Assembly: GCA_964586175.1 (NCBI GenBank)
Contig: CAZPGL010000042.1
Span: 1-17,134 of the forward strand
Direction of reading: 5' to 3'
Length of the DNA stretch: 17,134 nt
DNA from: CAZPGL01 sp964586175
Lineage (GTDB): Bacteria; Actinomycetota; Acidimicrobiia; Acidimicrobiales; MedAcidi-G1
In this document: piece by piece, positions 1 through 7,069 of the stretch
How the letters are laid out: each line of letters opens with the position of its first letter
Position numbering within the stretch: the first letter of the stretch is position 1
Notes under the pieces: generated by a model
Seen by the model: only the letters and a program-made list of their open reading frames with translations
Told to the model about the DNA's origin: nothing
Database searches by the model: none
Made by a program: the position numbers and the translations under genes

Positions 1-706
1 GGCGGGTCGACAGCCCCTCGTTGCGGAACACCCGGGCGATCTCGAACACCCGCTCGAAGCCACCCACGGTGAGGCGCTTCAGGTACAGCTCAGGGGCGAT
101 CCGCAGGAACAGGTCGAGGTCGAGGGCGTTGTGATGGGTGACGAACGGCCGGGCCAGCGCACCACCGGGGATGGGGTGGAACACCGGCGTCTCGACCTCC
201 ATGAAGCCCCGCTCCTCGAGCCAGCGCCGCATCGACGACAGGGCCCTGCTACGCAACACGAAGGCGTCGCGGGCCTCGTCGGTGACCCACAGGTCGACGT
301 ACCGCTGGCGGTACCGGATGTCGGTGTCGGCGATGCCGTGCCACTTGTCGGGGAACGACCGCCGGGCCTCGGCCAACCGGACCCACGACCCGACCTTGAC
401 CGACAGCTCGCCCCGGCGGGTCTTGATGACCTCGCCGGTGACGCCGATCCAGTCGCCCAGATGCAGACCGGTGAACCCGGCGAAATCCGGGGTGGTCTTC
501 TCGGGCGCGAACAACTGGATGCGGCCGGTGGCGTCCTGGACGACGCCGAAGGCCAGCCGGCCCTGGTCGCGCTTGAGCATCAGGCGGCCGGCCACCGTGA
601 CCTCGATACCGGTCTCGGCGCCGTCGTCGAGACCGCCGTGGTCGGCGTGGAGGCCCGCCGCGGTGGCGGTGGGCTCGAAGCGGTACGGAGGGCCGGCGTC
701 GCTCAC
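1..706 (-). CDS. lysS: Lysyl-tRNA synthetase, class II (N-terminal part, cut by window edge)
   Basis: Charges tRNA-Lys with lysine in the cytoplasm. About 235 N-terminal residues are present; the rest lies beyond position 1. Residues about 35-130 read as the OB-fold anticodon-binding domain (VAGRLMLKRDQGRLAFGVVQ). They are followed by the DKWHGIADTDIRYRQRYVDL linker and the start of the class II catalytic core, with motif 1 (RRWLEERGFMEVETP) and motif 2 (ARVFRNEG) near the cut. The start is GTG at 704-706, overlapping the coaX stop by 4 nt (GTGA). AGGAG sits at 715-719, and an in-frame TGA two codons upstream excludes any earlier start. The protein therefore lacks the 20-60 residue helical leader common in bacterial LysRS. 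It is last in the visible cofactor operon, directly after coaX as in mycobacteria. Confidence 0.95.
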   Translation of the reverse strand, partial: MSDAGPPYRFEPTATAAGLHADHGGLDDGAETGIEVTVAGRLMLKRDQGRLAFGVVQDATGRIQLFAPEKTTPDFAGFTGLHLGDWIGVTGEVIKTRRGELSVKVGSWVRLAEARRSFPDKWHGIADTDIRYRQRYVDLWVTDEARDAFVLRSRALSSMRRWLEERGFMEVETPVFHPIPGGALARPFVTHHNALDLDLFLRIAPELYLKRLTVGGFERVFEIARVFRNEGLSTR

Positions 707-1500
707 CGGTCACGCTCCTGGTTGCGGTTGAACACGAGGCGCAGGCCGTGCAGGGTGAGGAACGGCTCGACGTGCTCGATGGAGGTGGCGACCGGAGCGA
801 TCAGGTGGGCCAGCCCACCGGTGGCCACCACCGTGCACGAGCCCAGTTCGGCCCGGAACCGCTCGACCATGCCGTCGATCTGGGCGGCGAACCCGAACAC
901 CGCCCCGGACTGCAACGACTCGACGGTGCTCTTGCCGATGACGCTGCGCGGGGCGACCAGCTCGACGGCCCGCAGCGCCGCAGCCCGGCCGAACAGGGCG
1001 TCGAGGCTGATCTCGATGCCGGGGGCGATGGCCCCACCGGCGAACTCACCCTTGGCCGAGATGACGTCGAAGTTGTTGCCGGTCCCGAAGTCGACCACGA
1101 CCGTGGGGCCCCCGTAGAGGTCGAAGGCGGCGACGGCGTTGGCGATGCGGTCGGCACCCACCTCCTTCGGGTTGTCGTAGAGGATCGGCATACCGGTCCG
1201 GACCCCCGGCTCGATGACGACCGGGTCGAGGCCGACGTAGCAATCGACCATCTGGCGGAGGCTGGCCAACACCCGGGGCACGCCGGCGCACATGGCCACC
1301 CCGGACACGTCGAACGGTTGCCCGGCAGCCTCGAACAGGTTGCGAACCACCACGGCGTGCTCGTCGGCGGTGCGGTCGGCGTCGGTGGCGATCCGCCAAT
1401 GGTTGACGAGACCGGACTCGGCCTCGGCGGTCGACGAAACGGCGTCGTCGAACAGGCCGATCACCGTCTGGGTGTTGCCCACGTCGATGGTCAGCAGCAT
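703..1500 (-). CDS. coaX: Type III pantothenate kinase
   Basis: Phosphorylates pantothenate to 4'-phosphopantothenate, the first committed step of CoA synthesis. The 265-residue product is of normal family length. It has the ASKHA-fold phosphate motif DVGNT at residues 6-10, GADRIANAVAA at 115-125 (catalytic Asp region), FGTGNNFDVISAKGEF at 138-153, GGAIAPGIEIS at 155-165 and the C-terminal ATGG at 226-229. The start is ATG at 1498-1500, with GGAG at 1508-1511 seven nt upstream; an in-frame methionine further upstream would only add 22 residues that do not resemble the family. It lies 49 bp after nadC and overlaps lysS by 4 nt. The type III enzyme does not need K+-independent CoaA-like feedback features; regulation cannot be read here. 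Confidence 0.95.
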   Translation of the reverse strand: MLLTIDVGNTQTVIGLFDDAVSSTAEAESGLVNHWRIATDADRTADEHAVVVRNLFEAAGQPFDVSGVAMCAGVPRVLASLRQMVDCYVGLDPVVIEPGVRTGMPILYDNPKEVGADRIANAVAAFDLYGGPTVVVDFGTGNNFDVISAKGEFAGGAIAPGIEISLDALFGRAAALRAVELVAPRSVIGKSTVESLQSGAVFGFAAQIDGMVERFRAELGSCTVVATGGLAHLIAPVATSIEHVEPFLTLHGLRLVFNRNQERDR

Positions 1501-1549
1501 CGGTTCGCTCCGGTCGGGTGCATCGTCAGGGTGACAGGCGTGCACGGGG

Positions 1550-2419
1550 TCATTCGGACCCCCCATCTTGGCCCACCAGATCCAGCCCGACGTTGAGGGC
1601 CGGGGCGGCGGCCGTCAACGCCCCGCTCGACACGGCGTCGACACCGGTTCCGGCGAAGGCATCGAGCACGTCGAGGGTGATGCCGCCCGACGCCTCGAGG
1701 ACCGGACGGTGCCCGTGGCTGGATTCGTGGGCGTCGACGACCGCCACACACCGTCGCAGCCCGTCGGGGTCCATGTTGTCGAGCAGCAGGGCGTCGGCTG
1801 CGGCCTCCAGGGCCTCGGTCACGTGTTCGACGGTCTCACACTCGACGTGCACGATGCGGCCGGGCCACATGGCGCGTGCCGCCGCCACTGCCGACGCGAT
1901 GTCGGTGCCGGTCAGGTGGTTGTCCTTGACCATGATGCGGTCGCTCAGGTTCATGCGGTGGTTGACCCCGCCCCCGGCCCGGACCGCGGCCTTCTCCAGC
2001 ACCCGGAGGCCCGGCGTCGTCTTGCGGGTGTCCCAGATCTCGATACGGCCGGCCACGACCGCCACCCAGCGGGCGACCGCGGTGGCGATGCCCGAAAGAT
2101 GGCCCAGGAAGTTGAGGGCCGTGCGCTCACCGGTGAGCACCGCGGTCAACGGGCCGTCGATGGACGCCAGCACCTGACCCGCCGCCACCTTGTCGCCCTC
2201 GCCCACGCACCAGGCCAGCCGGACCGCCGGATCCAACTGCCGGAACGTCTCGGTGACGCACGCCGTGCCGGCCACCACGCCGCCGGCCCGACTGGCCAGC
2301 ACCCCGCTGGCGACGGCGCCGGCGGGCACCAGGGCGGCGCTGAGGTCGCCGTCGGGGGCCAGGTCCTCGTGCAGGGCCGCCGCCACCGCGGCTTCGACCT
2401 CGGCGGTCGGCGGATGCAT
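1550..2419 (-). CDS. nadC: Nicotinate-nucleotide pyrophosphorylase (carboxylating), quinolinate phosphoribosyltransferase
   Basis: Converts quinolinate and PRPP to nicotinate mononucleotide, CO2 and PPi in de novo NAD synthesis. The 289 residues carry the family signatures in order: HEDLAPDGDLS (17-27), ERTALNFLGHLSGIAT (98-113), DTRKTTPGLR (130-139), AGGGVNHRMNLSDRIMVKDNH (148-168), HVECET (191-196), LLLDNM (211-216) and EASGGI (242-247). These include the Arg, Lys and His residues that hold quinolinate. I chose ATG at 2417-2419; a GTG four codons upstream (2429-2431) is possible, and the GGAG nearby is badly spaced for either start. The gene follows nadB after about 55 bp and precedes coaX. 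The reading frame stays open far upstream, into nadB, but only antisense-frame-like sequence lies there. Confidence 0.94.
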   Translation of the reverse strand: MHPPTAEVEAAVAAALHEDLAPDGDLSAALVPAGAVASGVLASRAGGVVAGTACVTETFRQLDPAVRLAWCVGEGDKVAAGQVLASIDGPLTAVLTGERTALNFLGHLSGIATAVARWVAVVAGRIEIWDTRKTTPGLRVLEKAAVRAGGGVNHRMNLSDRIMVKDNHLTGTDIASAVAAARAMWPGRIVHVECETVEHVTEALEAAADALLLDNMDPDGLRRCVAVVDAHESSHGHRPVLEASGGITLDVLDAFAGTGVDAVSSGALTAAAPALNVGLDLVGQDGGSE

Positions 2420-2475
2420 GGCGGCGGTCACGGCTCCAGCCTGCCCGGCCGGCGAGGGTGCTCCCAACACGCCGG

Positions 2476-4053
2476 TCAACCGACGACCAGGCGGTGGCGC
2501 TGGGCCGGGTCGCTGGCGGGGTGGTCGTCCCGGGTGTGGGCACCCCGCGACTCGCAGCGGGCACCGGCGGCGGCGATCAACGCCGTCGCCACCGTCAACA
2601 GGTTCGCCGTCTCGGCGGCCATCGCACCCGAGCCGGGATCGGCACTGGCCGAGGCCAGCGCGGCCACCTCGTCGGCCGCTCGGGCCAGCGACGCCCCAGT
2701 ACGGACCACGCCGGCATCTCGGGTCATGACCTGCTGCAGGCGGGCCCGGACGGCCAGCGGGTCGTCGCTCCCGGCGACCTCGGGAAGCTCGACGACCAGC
2801 CGCTGGATGTCGATGGCGCCGTCGTCGGGGCCATCGGGGGCCAGCCAGGCGGCCAGGGGCCCGCCGGGCCCCGGACCGGTCCGGCCGGCGGCTACCGCCT
2901 CGACCACCCGGGCCCCGAACACCATGCCGTCGAGCAGGGAGTTGGAGGCCAGGCGGTTCGCACCGTGGATACCCGCGCACGCCGCCTCGCCGGCCGCCCA
3001 CAGGCCGGGCAGCCCCGAGGCACCCTCGAGGTCGGTCAGCACCCCGCCGCACTGGTAGTGGGCCGCCGGGGCGATCGGCAACCAGTCGCGGCCCGGGTCG
3101 AGCCCGATCTCGGCCAGCTCACCGGCGATGGTCGGGAAACGGACACCGAAGTCAGCCAGTCCGGTGGCGTCCAGCCACAGGTGGTCGTGGCCGTCAACCA
3201 GCATGCGGCGGGTCATCGCCCGGGACACGACGTCGCGGGGCTCCAACTCGTCGACGAATCGGTCACCGGCACGGTCGCGCAGCAACGCGCCGTGGCCGCG
3301 GAGCGCTTCGGAGAGCAGCGGCCGGGGCATCCGCGGGTGGTGCAGGGCCGTCGGGTGGAACTGCACGAACTCGACGTCGGCAACCGGCGCACCAGCCCGC
3401 AGCGCCATGGCCAGGCCGTCGCCGGTGGCCTCCAGCGGGTTGGTCGTGACGGCGTACAGCTGCCCAGCGCCGCCGGCGGCCAGCAGCACGTGGTCGGCCA
3501 GCACGGTGCGCGACAGCCCGTCGCCGTCGATGGCGACCACGCCGGTACAGCGGCCACCATCGACGACGAGATCGACGGCGAACCAGCGCTCCAACAGCAC
3601 AGTGGCAGTGGCCTCGACGGCCTCGACGAGGGCCCGCTCGATCTCGACGCCCGTGGCCGCGCCGCCGGCGTGCACGACCCGGGCCGTCGAATGGCCGCCC
3701 TCCCGGGCCAGATCCAGGGCACCGCGTTCGTCCCGGTCGAACTCGGCTCCCCGGGCGATGAGCTCGAGCACCCGGCCCGGGCCCTCGTCGACGAGGATGC
3801 GCACCGCCCGTTCGTCGCACAACCCGGCCCCGGCGGACAGGGTGTCGGCCAGGTGGAGGTCGGTGGAATCGGGGTCACCGCCGAGCACGGCGGCAATGCC
3901 GCCCTGGGCCCAGCGGGTGGTGGCCTGGTCGAGCTGCCCCTTGGTGACCACGCCGACGGCCAGTCCCAGGTCGGCGGCCCGCACCGCGGCCGACAGGCCG
4001 GCCACCCCGCTGCCCACCACGACGAGGTCCAAATGCCCCCCTCCCGGGTTCAC
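2476..4053 (-). CDS. nadB: L-aspartate oxidase
   Basis: FAD enzyme that oxidises L-aspartate to iminoaspartate, the substrate of quinolinate synthase NadA. The 525 residues begin with a Rossmann FAD motif (VVGSGVAGLSAA, 12-23). They then show the succinate dehydrogenase/fumarate reductase-family features RWAQGGIAAV, HSTARVVHAGG, GDGLAMALRAGA, EFVQFHPTALHHP and HYQCGGVLTDLEG, followed by GLWAAGEAACAGIHGANRLASNSL and a C-terminal helical domain of about 120 residues. The start is GTG at 4051-4053, overlapping the panC stop (GTGA), which fixes it by coupling. Aspartate feeds both this enzyme and, through beta-alanine, panC just upstream. No nadA is present in the window, so the partner must be elsewhere or supplied differently. 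Confidence 0.95.
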   Translation of the reverse strand: MNPGGGHLDLVVVGSGVAGLSAAVRAADLGLAVGVVTKGQLDQATTRWAQGGIAAVLGGDPDSTDLHLADTLSAGAGLCDERAVRILVDEGPGRVLELIARGAEFDRDERGALDLAREGGHSTARVVHAGGAATGVEIERALVEAVEATATVLLERWFAVDLVVDGGRCTGVVAIDGDGLSRTVLADHVLLAAGGAGQLYAVTTNPLEATGDGLAMALRAGAPVADVEFVQFHPTALHHPRMPRPLLSEALRGHGALLRDRAGDRFVDELEPRDVVSRAMTRRMLVDGHDHLWLDATGLADFGVRFPTIAGELAEIGLDPGRDWLPIAPAAHYQCGGVLTDLEGASGLPGLWAAGEAACAGIHGANRLASNSLLDGMVFGARVVEAVAAGRTGPGPGGPLAAWLAPDGPDDGAIDIQRLVVELPEVAGSDDPLAVRARLQQVMTRDAGVVRTGASLARAADEVAALASASADPGSGAMAAETANLLTVATALIAAAGARCESRGAHTRDDHPASDPAQRHRLVVG

Positions 4054-4916
4054 GACGCTGATCCCGGCGAGGCACCCACGTTGTCGATCAGGCGGGCCCG
4101 CCCGAACCGGCAGGCCACTAGGAGCCTGACCTCACCGTCCACCCGATCCGGGGTGACGAACGTGACCGGGTCGACCACGGCCGTGTAGTCGACCTCAGCC
4201 GCCGGGGCGGAAGCGATCAGGTCGGCCATGAGCCGCTCGACGGCCCGCGGGTCGGTCTCGCCGCCGGCCACCGCTGCAGCCCCGACCTGGAGGGCACGGT
4301 GCACCACCGGTGCCTGGGACCGCTCGTCGTCGGTCAGGTAGACGTTGCGGCTCGACATGGCCAGGCCGTCGTCCTCGCGCACGATCGGGCATCCGACGAC
4401 GGTGACCGGCAGGCCGTGTTCGGCGGCCATGGCCCGAACCACGGCCAACTGCTGGAAGTCCTTGTCGCCGAAATAGGCGTGGCACGGTCCGACCGCGGTG
4501 AACAGGCGGTGGACGACCGTGGCCACACCCGTGAAGTGGGTGGGGCGGCTGGCCCCCTCGAGCGGCCTGCCGACGGCACCCACTGCGATCGGGTCGACCG
4601 CCGGCTCCGGATACATCTCGTCCACCGAGGGCAGGAAGACCGTCACCGCCCCCGAGGCGCCGCACAGGGCCAGGTCGGCGTCGAGATCCACCGGGTAGGC
4701 GTCGAGGTCCTCGTCGGGGGCGAACTGCAGCGGGTTGACGAAGATGGACACCACGGTGTGGCGGCCGTCAGCCACCGATGACCCGATCAGCGAACCGTGT
4801 CCGGCGTGGAGATAACCCATGGTGGGGACGAAACCGACACGCCCACCGCCGGCCCGCACCGCGTCCAGCCCCGCCTGCAGCCCGGCGACGGTCGTCACGA
4901 CCTCCGGCACGGTCAC
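4050..4916 (-). CDS. panC: Pantothenate synthetase (pantoate--beta-alanine ligase)
   Basis: ATP-dependent condensation of pantoate and beta-alanine to pantothenate, the substrate of the coaX product downstream. The 288 residues show the nucleotidyl-transferase HxGH motif (HAGH, 37-40), FVNPLQF (59-65), HFTGVATVVHRLF (127-139), FGDKDFQQLAVV (149-160) and the KMSKS-like MSSRN (187-191). I place the start at GTG 4914-4916, where it overlaps the stop of the upstream DUF2520 gene (GTGA). A longer in-frame start at 4952 would lie inside that gene and add 12 residues of low-complexity sequence. The last nucleotides overlap nadB (GTGA). Translational coupling on both sides suggests balanced expression. 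Confidence 0.95.
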   Translation of the reverse strand: MTVPEVVTTVAGLQAGLDAVRAGGGRVGFVPTMGYLHAGHGSLIGSSVADGRHTVVSIFVNPLQFAPDEDLDAYPVDLDADLALCGASGAVTVFLPSVDEMYPEPAVDPIAVGAVGRPLEGASRPTHFTGVATVVHRLFTAVGPCHAYFGDKDFQQLAVVRAMAAEHGLPVTVVGCPIVREDDGLAMSSRNVYLTDDERSQAPVVHRALQVGAAAVAGGETDPRAVERLMADLIASAPAAEVDYTAVVDPVTFVTPDRVDGEVRLLVACRFGRARLIDNVGASPGSAS

Positions 4917-5629
4917 CGGCGCTCCCGGGACAGCCGCCGGGCCGCCTCGCACAGGGCGAGGTACGTGGACCGTTCGTCGTCGGGCAGGGCCTCGAGATGG
5001 GCGGCGATGGTGGCGTCGTCACCCCGGGCCGCCGGTCCGGTGAGGGCGGCTGCCGGGCCCATGGCCCGCACGTTGTCGAGGCTGCCGGCCGCCAGGTCGA
5101 GGAACGCCTCGAGCGGCACGCCCACCTGCGCAGCCAGCCGCTCGACCTGGCCGAGGAGGGCCACCAGGTGGTTGGAGGCGACGGCGGCCGCCGCGTGGTA
5201 TCCGGCCCGGTCGCCGTCGGCCACCCGGACGGTGCGACCCCCCAGCGCCTCGACGATGCGTTCGGCCGGGGCGGCACCGGCCACCGCGAACCACGCACCG
5301 GAGGTCAGCAGGTCGGCGCCCCGAGCGGCGTCGGGCAGCGATACCAGGGGATGCACCGCGGCCCGCTGGTCGTGGGGGGCCAGCACATCGGGGCCCATCG
5401 CCCCCGACAGATGCACCACGGTGGTCCCAGCCACCGGCGTCACCCCGGCCGCCACCTCGGCCACCGCGGCGTCCGGGGTGGCGATGACGAGGATGTCGAC
5501 CCCGGTGGCCGCGTCACCGATGGTGTCGCCTCGACCCAGGTAGCCGACGACCTCCCAGCCGCGACGACCGAGGGCGCTGCCCAACGCCCGACCGGCCCGC
5601 CCGGACCCGATGATGCGTACGCGTTCCAT
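4913..5629 (-). CDS. Rossmann-fold NAD(P)-binding protein with DUF2520 domain
   Basis: The 238-residue protein has an N-terminal Rossmann domain (RIIGSGRAGRALGSAL, 5-20; VDILVIATPD around 45-54). Its C-terminal half has the DUF2520 signatures HPLVSLPD, DRAGYHAAAAVASNHL and AALTGPAARGDDATIAAHLEAL. The family resembles short ketopantoate/pyrroline-carboxylate reductase-type dehydrogenases. It is short: mycobacterial homologues are, as I recall, near 300 residues, and the loss appears in the Rossmann half. The start is ATG at 5627-5629, 12 bp after folK, with no clear ribosome site. Its stop overlaps panC. The constant pairing with panC suggests a role in pantoate or pantothenate supply, possibly as a ketopantoate reductase like the PanG type; that function is inference. 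Confidence 0.85.
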   Translation of the reverse strand: MERVRIIGSGRAGRALGSALGRRGWEVVGYLGRGDTIGDAATGVDILVIATPDAAVAEVAAGVTPVAGTTVVHLSGAMGPDVLAPHDQRAAVHPLVSLPDAARGADLLTSGAWFAVAGAAPAERIVEALGGRTVRVADGDRAGYHAAAAVASNHLVALLGQVERLAAQVGVPLEAFLDLAAGSLDNVRAMGPAAALTGPAARGDDATIAAHLEALPDDERSTYLALCEAARRLSRERR

Positions 5630-5641
5630 GGCGCTCGCCGG

Positions 5642-6121
5642 TCAGGGTACCGAGGAGCCGAGCGGCCCAACGGCGACGACGTCCGCCGCGGCGGCGATGA
5701 CCTCATCGGCACCGGCGAGCCCAGCCACCAACTCCGGGGCGACGTCACGCAGCGGCACCAACACGAACGCCCGCTCGGCCATTCGGGGATGGGGCACGAT
5801 CAGGTCGGGTTCGTCGACCGTTTCGCCGTCGATCCACAGCACGTCGACGTCCAGGGTGCGAGGACCCCATCGCTCGAGGCGCCGACGCTCGGCGGCCTGT
5901 TCACGCTCATGGCAGTCCCTGAGCAGCCGGCGGGCCGACCGGTCGGTCTCCAGGCGGACCACACAGTTCAGGTACGACCCCTGTTCCGGGCCACCGACCG
6001 GGGCCGTCTCGTACACCGTCGACACCGCCTCGACGTCGGGCAGGGCGGCCACCGCAGCCGACAAATGGCCCATGCGGTCACCCAGGTTGGAACCGAGGCC
6101 CAGATAGGCGGCGCGGGTCAT
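5642..6121 (-). CDS. folK: 6-hydroxymethyl-7,8-dihydropterin pyrophosphokinase (HPPK)
   Basis: Transfers pyrophosphate from ATP to 6-hydroxymethyl-dihydropterin, making the substrate of FolP. At 159 residues it has the usual length. Motifs are GLGSNLGDR (8-16), YETAPVGGPEQGSYLN, the signature RRLERWGPRTLDVDVLWIDG (metal-binding D-x-D), and VPHPRMAERAFVLVPL. The start ATG at 6119-6121 overlaps the folB stop by 4 nt (ATGA); the open frame extends upstream through folB but without family similarity. The gene lies last in the folate block, before the DUF2520 gene. Confidence 0.95.
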   Translation of the reverse strand: MTRAAYLGLGSNLGDRMGHLSAAVAALPDVEAVSTVYETAPVGGPEQGSYLNCVVRLETDRSARRLLRDCHEREQAAERRRLERWGPRTLDVDVLWIDGETVDEPDLIVPHPRMAERAFVLVPLRDVAPELVAGLAGADEVIAAAADVVAVGPLGSSVP

Positions 6122-6480
6122 CTCGACCGGTGGATGCGGACCCCGCTGGTGGCCAGGTCCTCGGGCACCGGCGGGCGCAGCTTGTGCACCGCCACGGTGA
6201 CCGCCTCGACCCCGGCGACGGCCAGCACCACCTCGGCCACCCGGCCGGCGAACCGCTCCAGCAGGTCGAAGCGCTCGGTGTCGGCCAGCCCGGCGACCAG
6301 ACCGCACAGGGCCCCGTAGTCGACGGTGTCGGCCAGGTCGTCGCTCGCGGACGCGGCTCCGAGGTCGACGTACACGTCGAGGTCGAACGACACCGGCTGG
6401 CGACGGTCGAGCTCCTCGGGGAGCAGGCCGCACAGGGCCTGGACCCGCAGGCCGCGCAACTCGATGCGATCGGGGGTCAC
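6118..6480 (-). CDS. folB: Dihydroneopterin aldolase
   Basis: Splits 7,8-dihydroneopterin into 6-hydroxymethyl-dihydropterin and glycolaldehyde. The 120-residue product matches the tunnelling-fold family: GLLPEELDRRQPVSFDLDVYVD (substrate Glu in PEE), DDLADTVDYGALCGLV, FDLLERFAGRVAEVVL and the catalytic Lys in VHKLRPPVPE near the C-terminus. The start is GTG at 6478-6480, overlapping the stop of the phosphatase-like gene upstream (GTGA). The stop overlaps folK (ATGA). In the usual family pattern the first loop reads xHGxxxxE; here the His is replaced by Cys (ALCGLLPEE), a mild deviation. Confidence 0.93.
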   Translation of the reverse strand: MTPDRIELRGLRVQALCGLLPEELDRRQPVSFDLDVYVDLGAASASDDLADTVDYGALCGLVAGLADTERFDLLERFAGRVAEVVLAVAGVEAVTVAVHKLRPPVPEDLATSGVRIHRSR

Positions 6481-6989
6481 GCGTCGTCCCCACTGTCCCG
6501 GGACACCGCCTGGTCGACGATCCGACGCCCTTCGGCCCCCAGCGGACGTTCGACGAGCTGTTCGAGGATGGAGATGGCCCGTGGGCCGACCGGAACGAGA
6601 CCGGTGACGAACAGGTACGCCGCCATGAGCCCACAGACCACGTCGTTCAACTCGTCGCGGTGCACGATGATGCGGCCCCCGTTGGCAGTCAGGGCGGCCA
6701 GGCGGTCGACGACCTCGATGAGCCGGTCGACACCCTCGTCGGCCCCGCCGTACGTGAGCTGGAGCGCGGCCACGCTGAGCTCCTCGTAGCTGTGCAGGTT
6801 GTGGTCGGTGGGCAACAGGGAGACGACGACGTCGAAGTCGTTCTCCCGGATCCAGATGATCTCCTCCTGGCGGCGGACCCGCCGATGGCTGGGCCCGTAG
6901 CCGCCGGGACGCTCACAGACCGCCAACTGGTCCTTGATGATCCAGCGGAAACTCCGCGGCACGATGCCCTGCGCCCACTTGCCCCTCAT
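6477..6989 (-). CDS. Dual-specificity-phosphatase-like protein with degenerate active site, in folate operon
   Basis: A 170-residue protein that is not one of the known folate enzymes. Its layout resembles a cysteine phosphatase: FRWIIKDQLAVCERPGG (14-30), a basic stretch RRVRRQEE, FDVVVSLLP (52-60), a helical middle, then GRIIVHRDELNDVVCGLMAAYLFVTGLVP (105-133). In active enzymes that last block reads vHCxxGxxRTgxxxAaYL. Here H110 is kept but the nucleophile position is R111 and the phosphate-binding Arg position is V117, so phosphatase chemistry is not expected. The start is ATG at 6987-6989, where it overlaps the stop of a 27-codon ORF (ATGA). The stop overlaps folB (GTGA). It may be a binding or regulatory pseudophosphatase; both the fold and the role are inference from motif order. 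Confidence 0.72.
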   Translation of the reverse strand: MRGKWAQGIVPRSFRWIIKDQLAVCERPGGYGPSHRRVRRQEEIIWIRENDFDVVVSLLPTDHNLHSYEELSVAALQLTYGGADEGVDRLIEVVDRLAALTANGGRIIVHRDELNDVVCGLMAAYLFVTGLVPVGPRAISILEQLVERPLGAEGRRIVDQAVSRDSGDDA

Positions 6990-7069
6990 GGCCGTCCCAT
7001 CGTGTGCTGCCCGGTGTTTGCCGTCGACGCGGTGTCGACCGTGCGCATGGTGGCCCATCGGCGGCTCAT
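6986..7069 (-). CDS. Possible 27-residue leader ORF between folP and the phosphatase-like gene
   Basis: An ORF of 28 codons whose ATG (7067-7069) overlaps the folP stop (ATGA) and whose TGA (6986-6988) overlaps the start of the phosphatase-like gene (ATGA). It exactly fills the 76-bp gap, so ribosomes could re-initiate continuously from folP to folB. The predicted peptide begins MSRRWATMRT and ends THTMGRP-like (QHTMGRP); it is hydrophilic, with no membrane segment or known motif. The peptide itself may have no function beyond coupling. Chance cannot be excluded for an ORF this short. Confidence 0.4.
   Translation of the reverse strand: MSRRWATMRTVDTASTANTGQHTMGRP

Noticed and set aside
2432..3052. 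N-terminal extension of nadC in an open frame of about 500 codons
   Set aside because: The extension lies inside nadB, reads as Arg/Gly-rich shadow sequence and has no NadC similarity; the family begins at the ATG near 2419.
1568..4188. Long open frames on the plus strand opposite nadC and nadB (and likewise 4778-6319 and 12270-13784)
   Set aside because: They are antisense frames of clearly coding genes with high GC at third positions. Translations are low-complexity (His/Gly/Val/Arg-rich) with no recognisable motifs.
6990..7064. His-rich in-frame extension (MGHHAHGRHR...) of the phosphatase-like protein
   Set aside because: It could look like a metal-binding leader, but the same bases are better explained by the 27-codon ORF with ATGA junctions, and it is compositionally unlike the rest of the protein.
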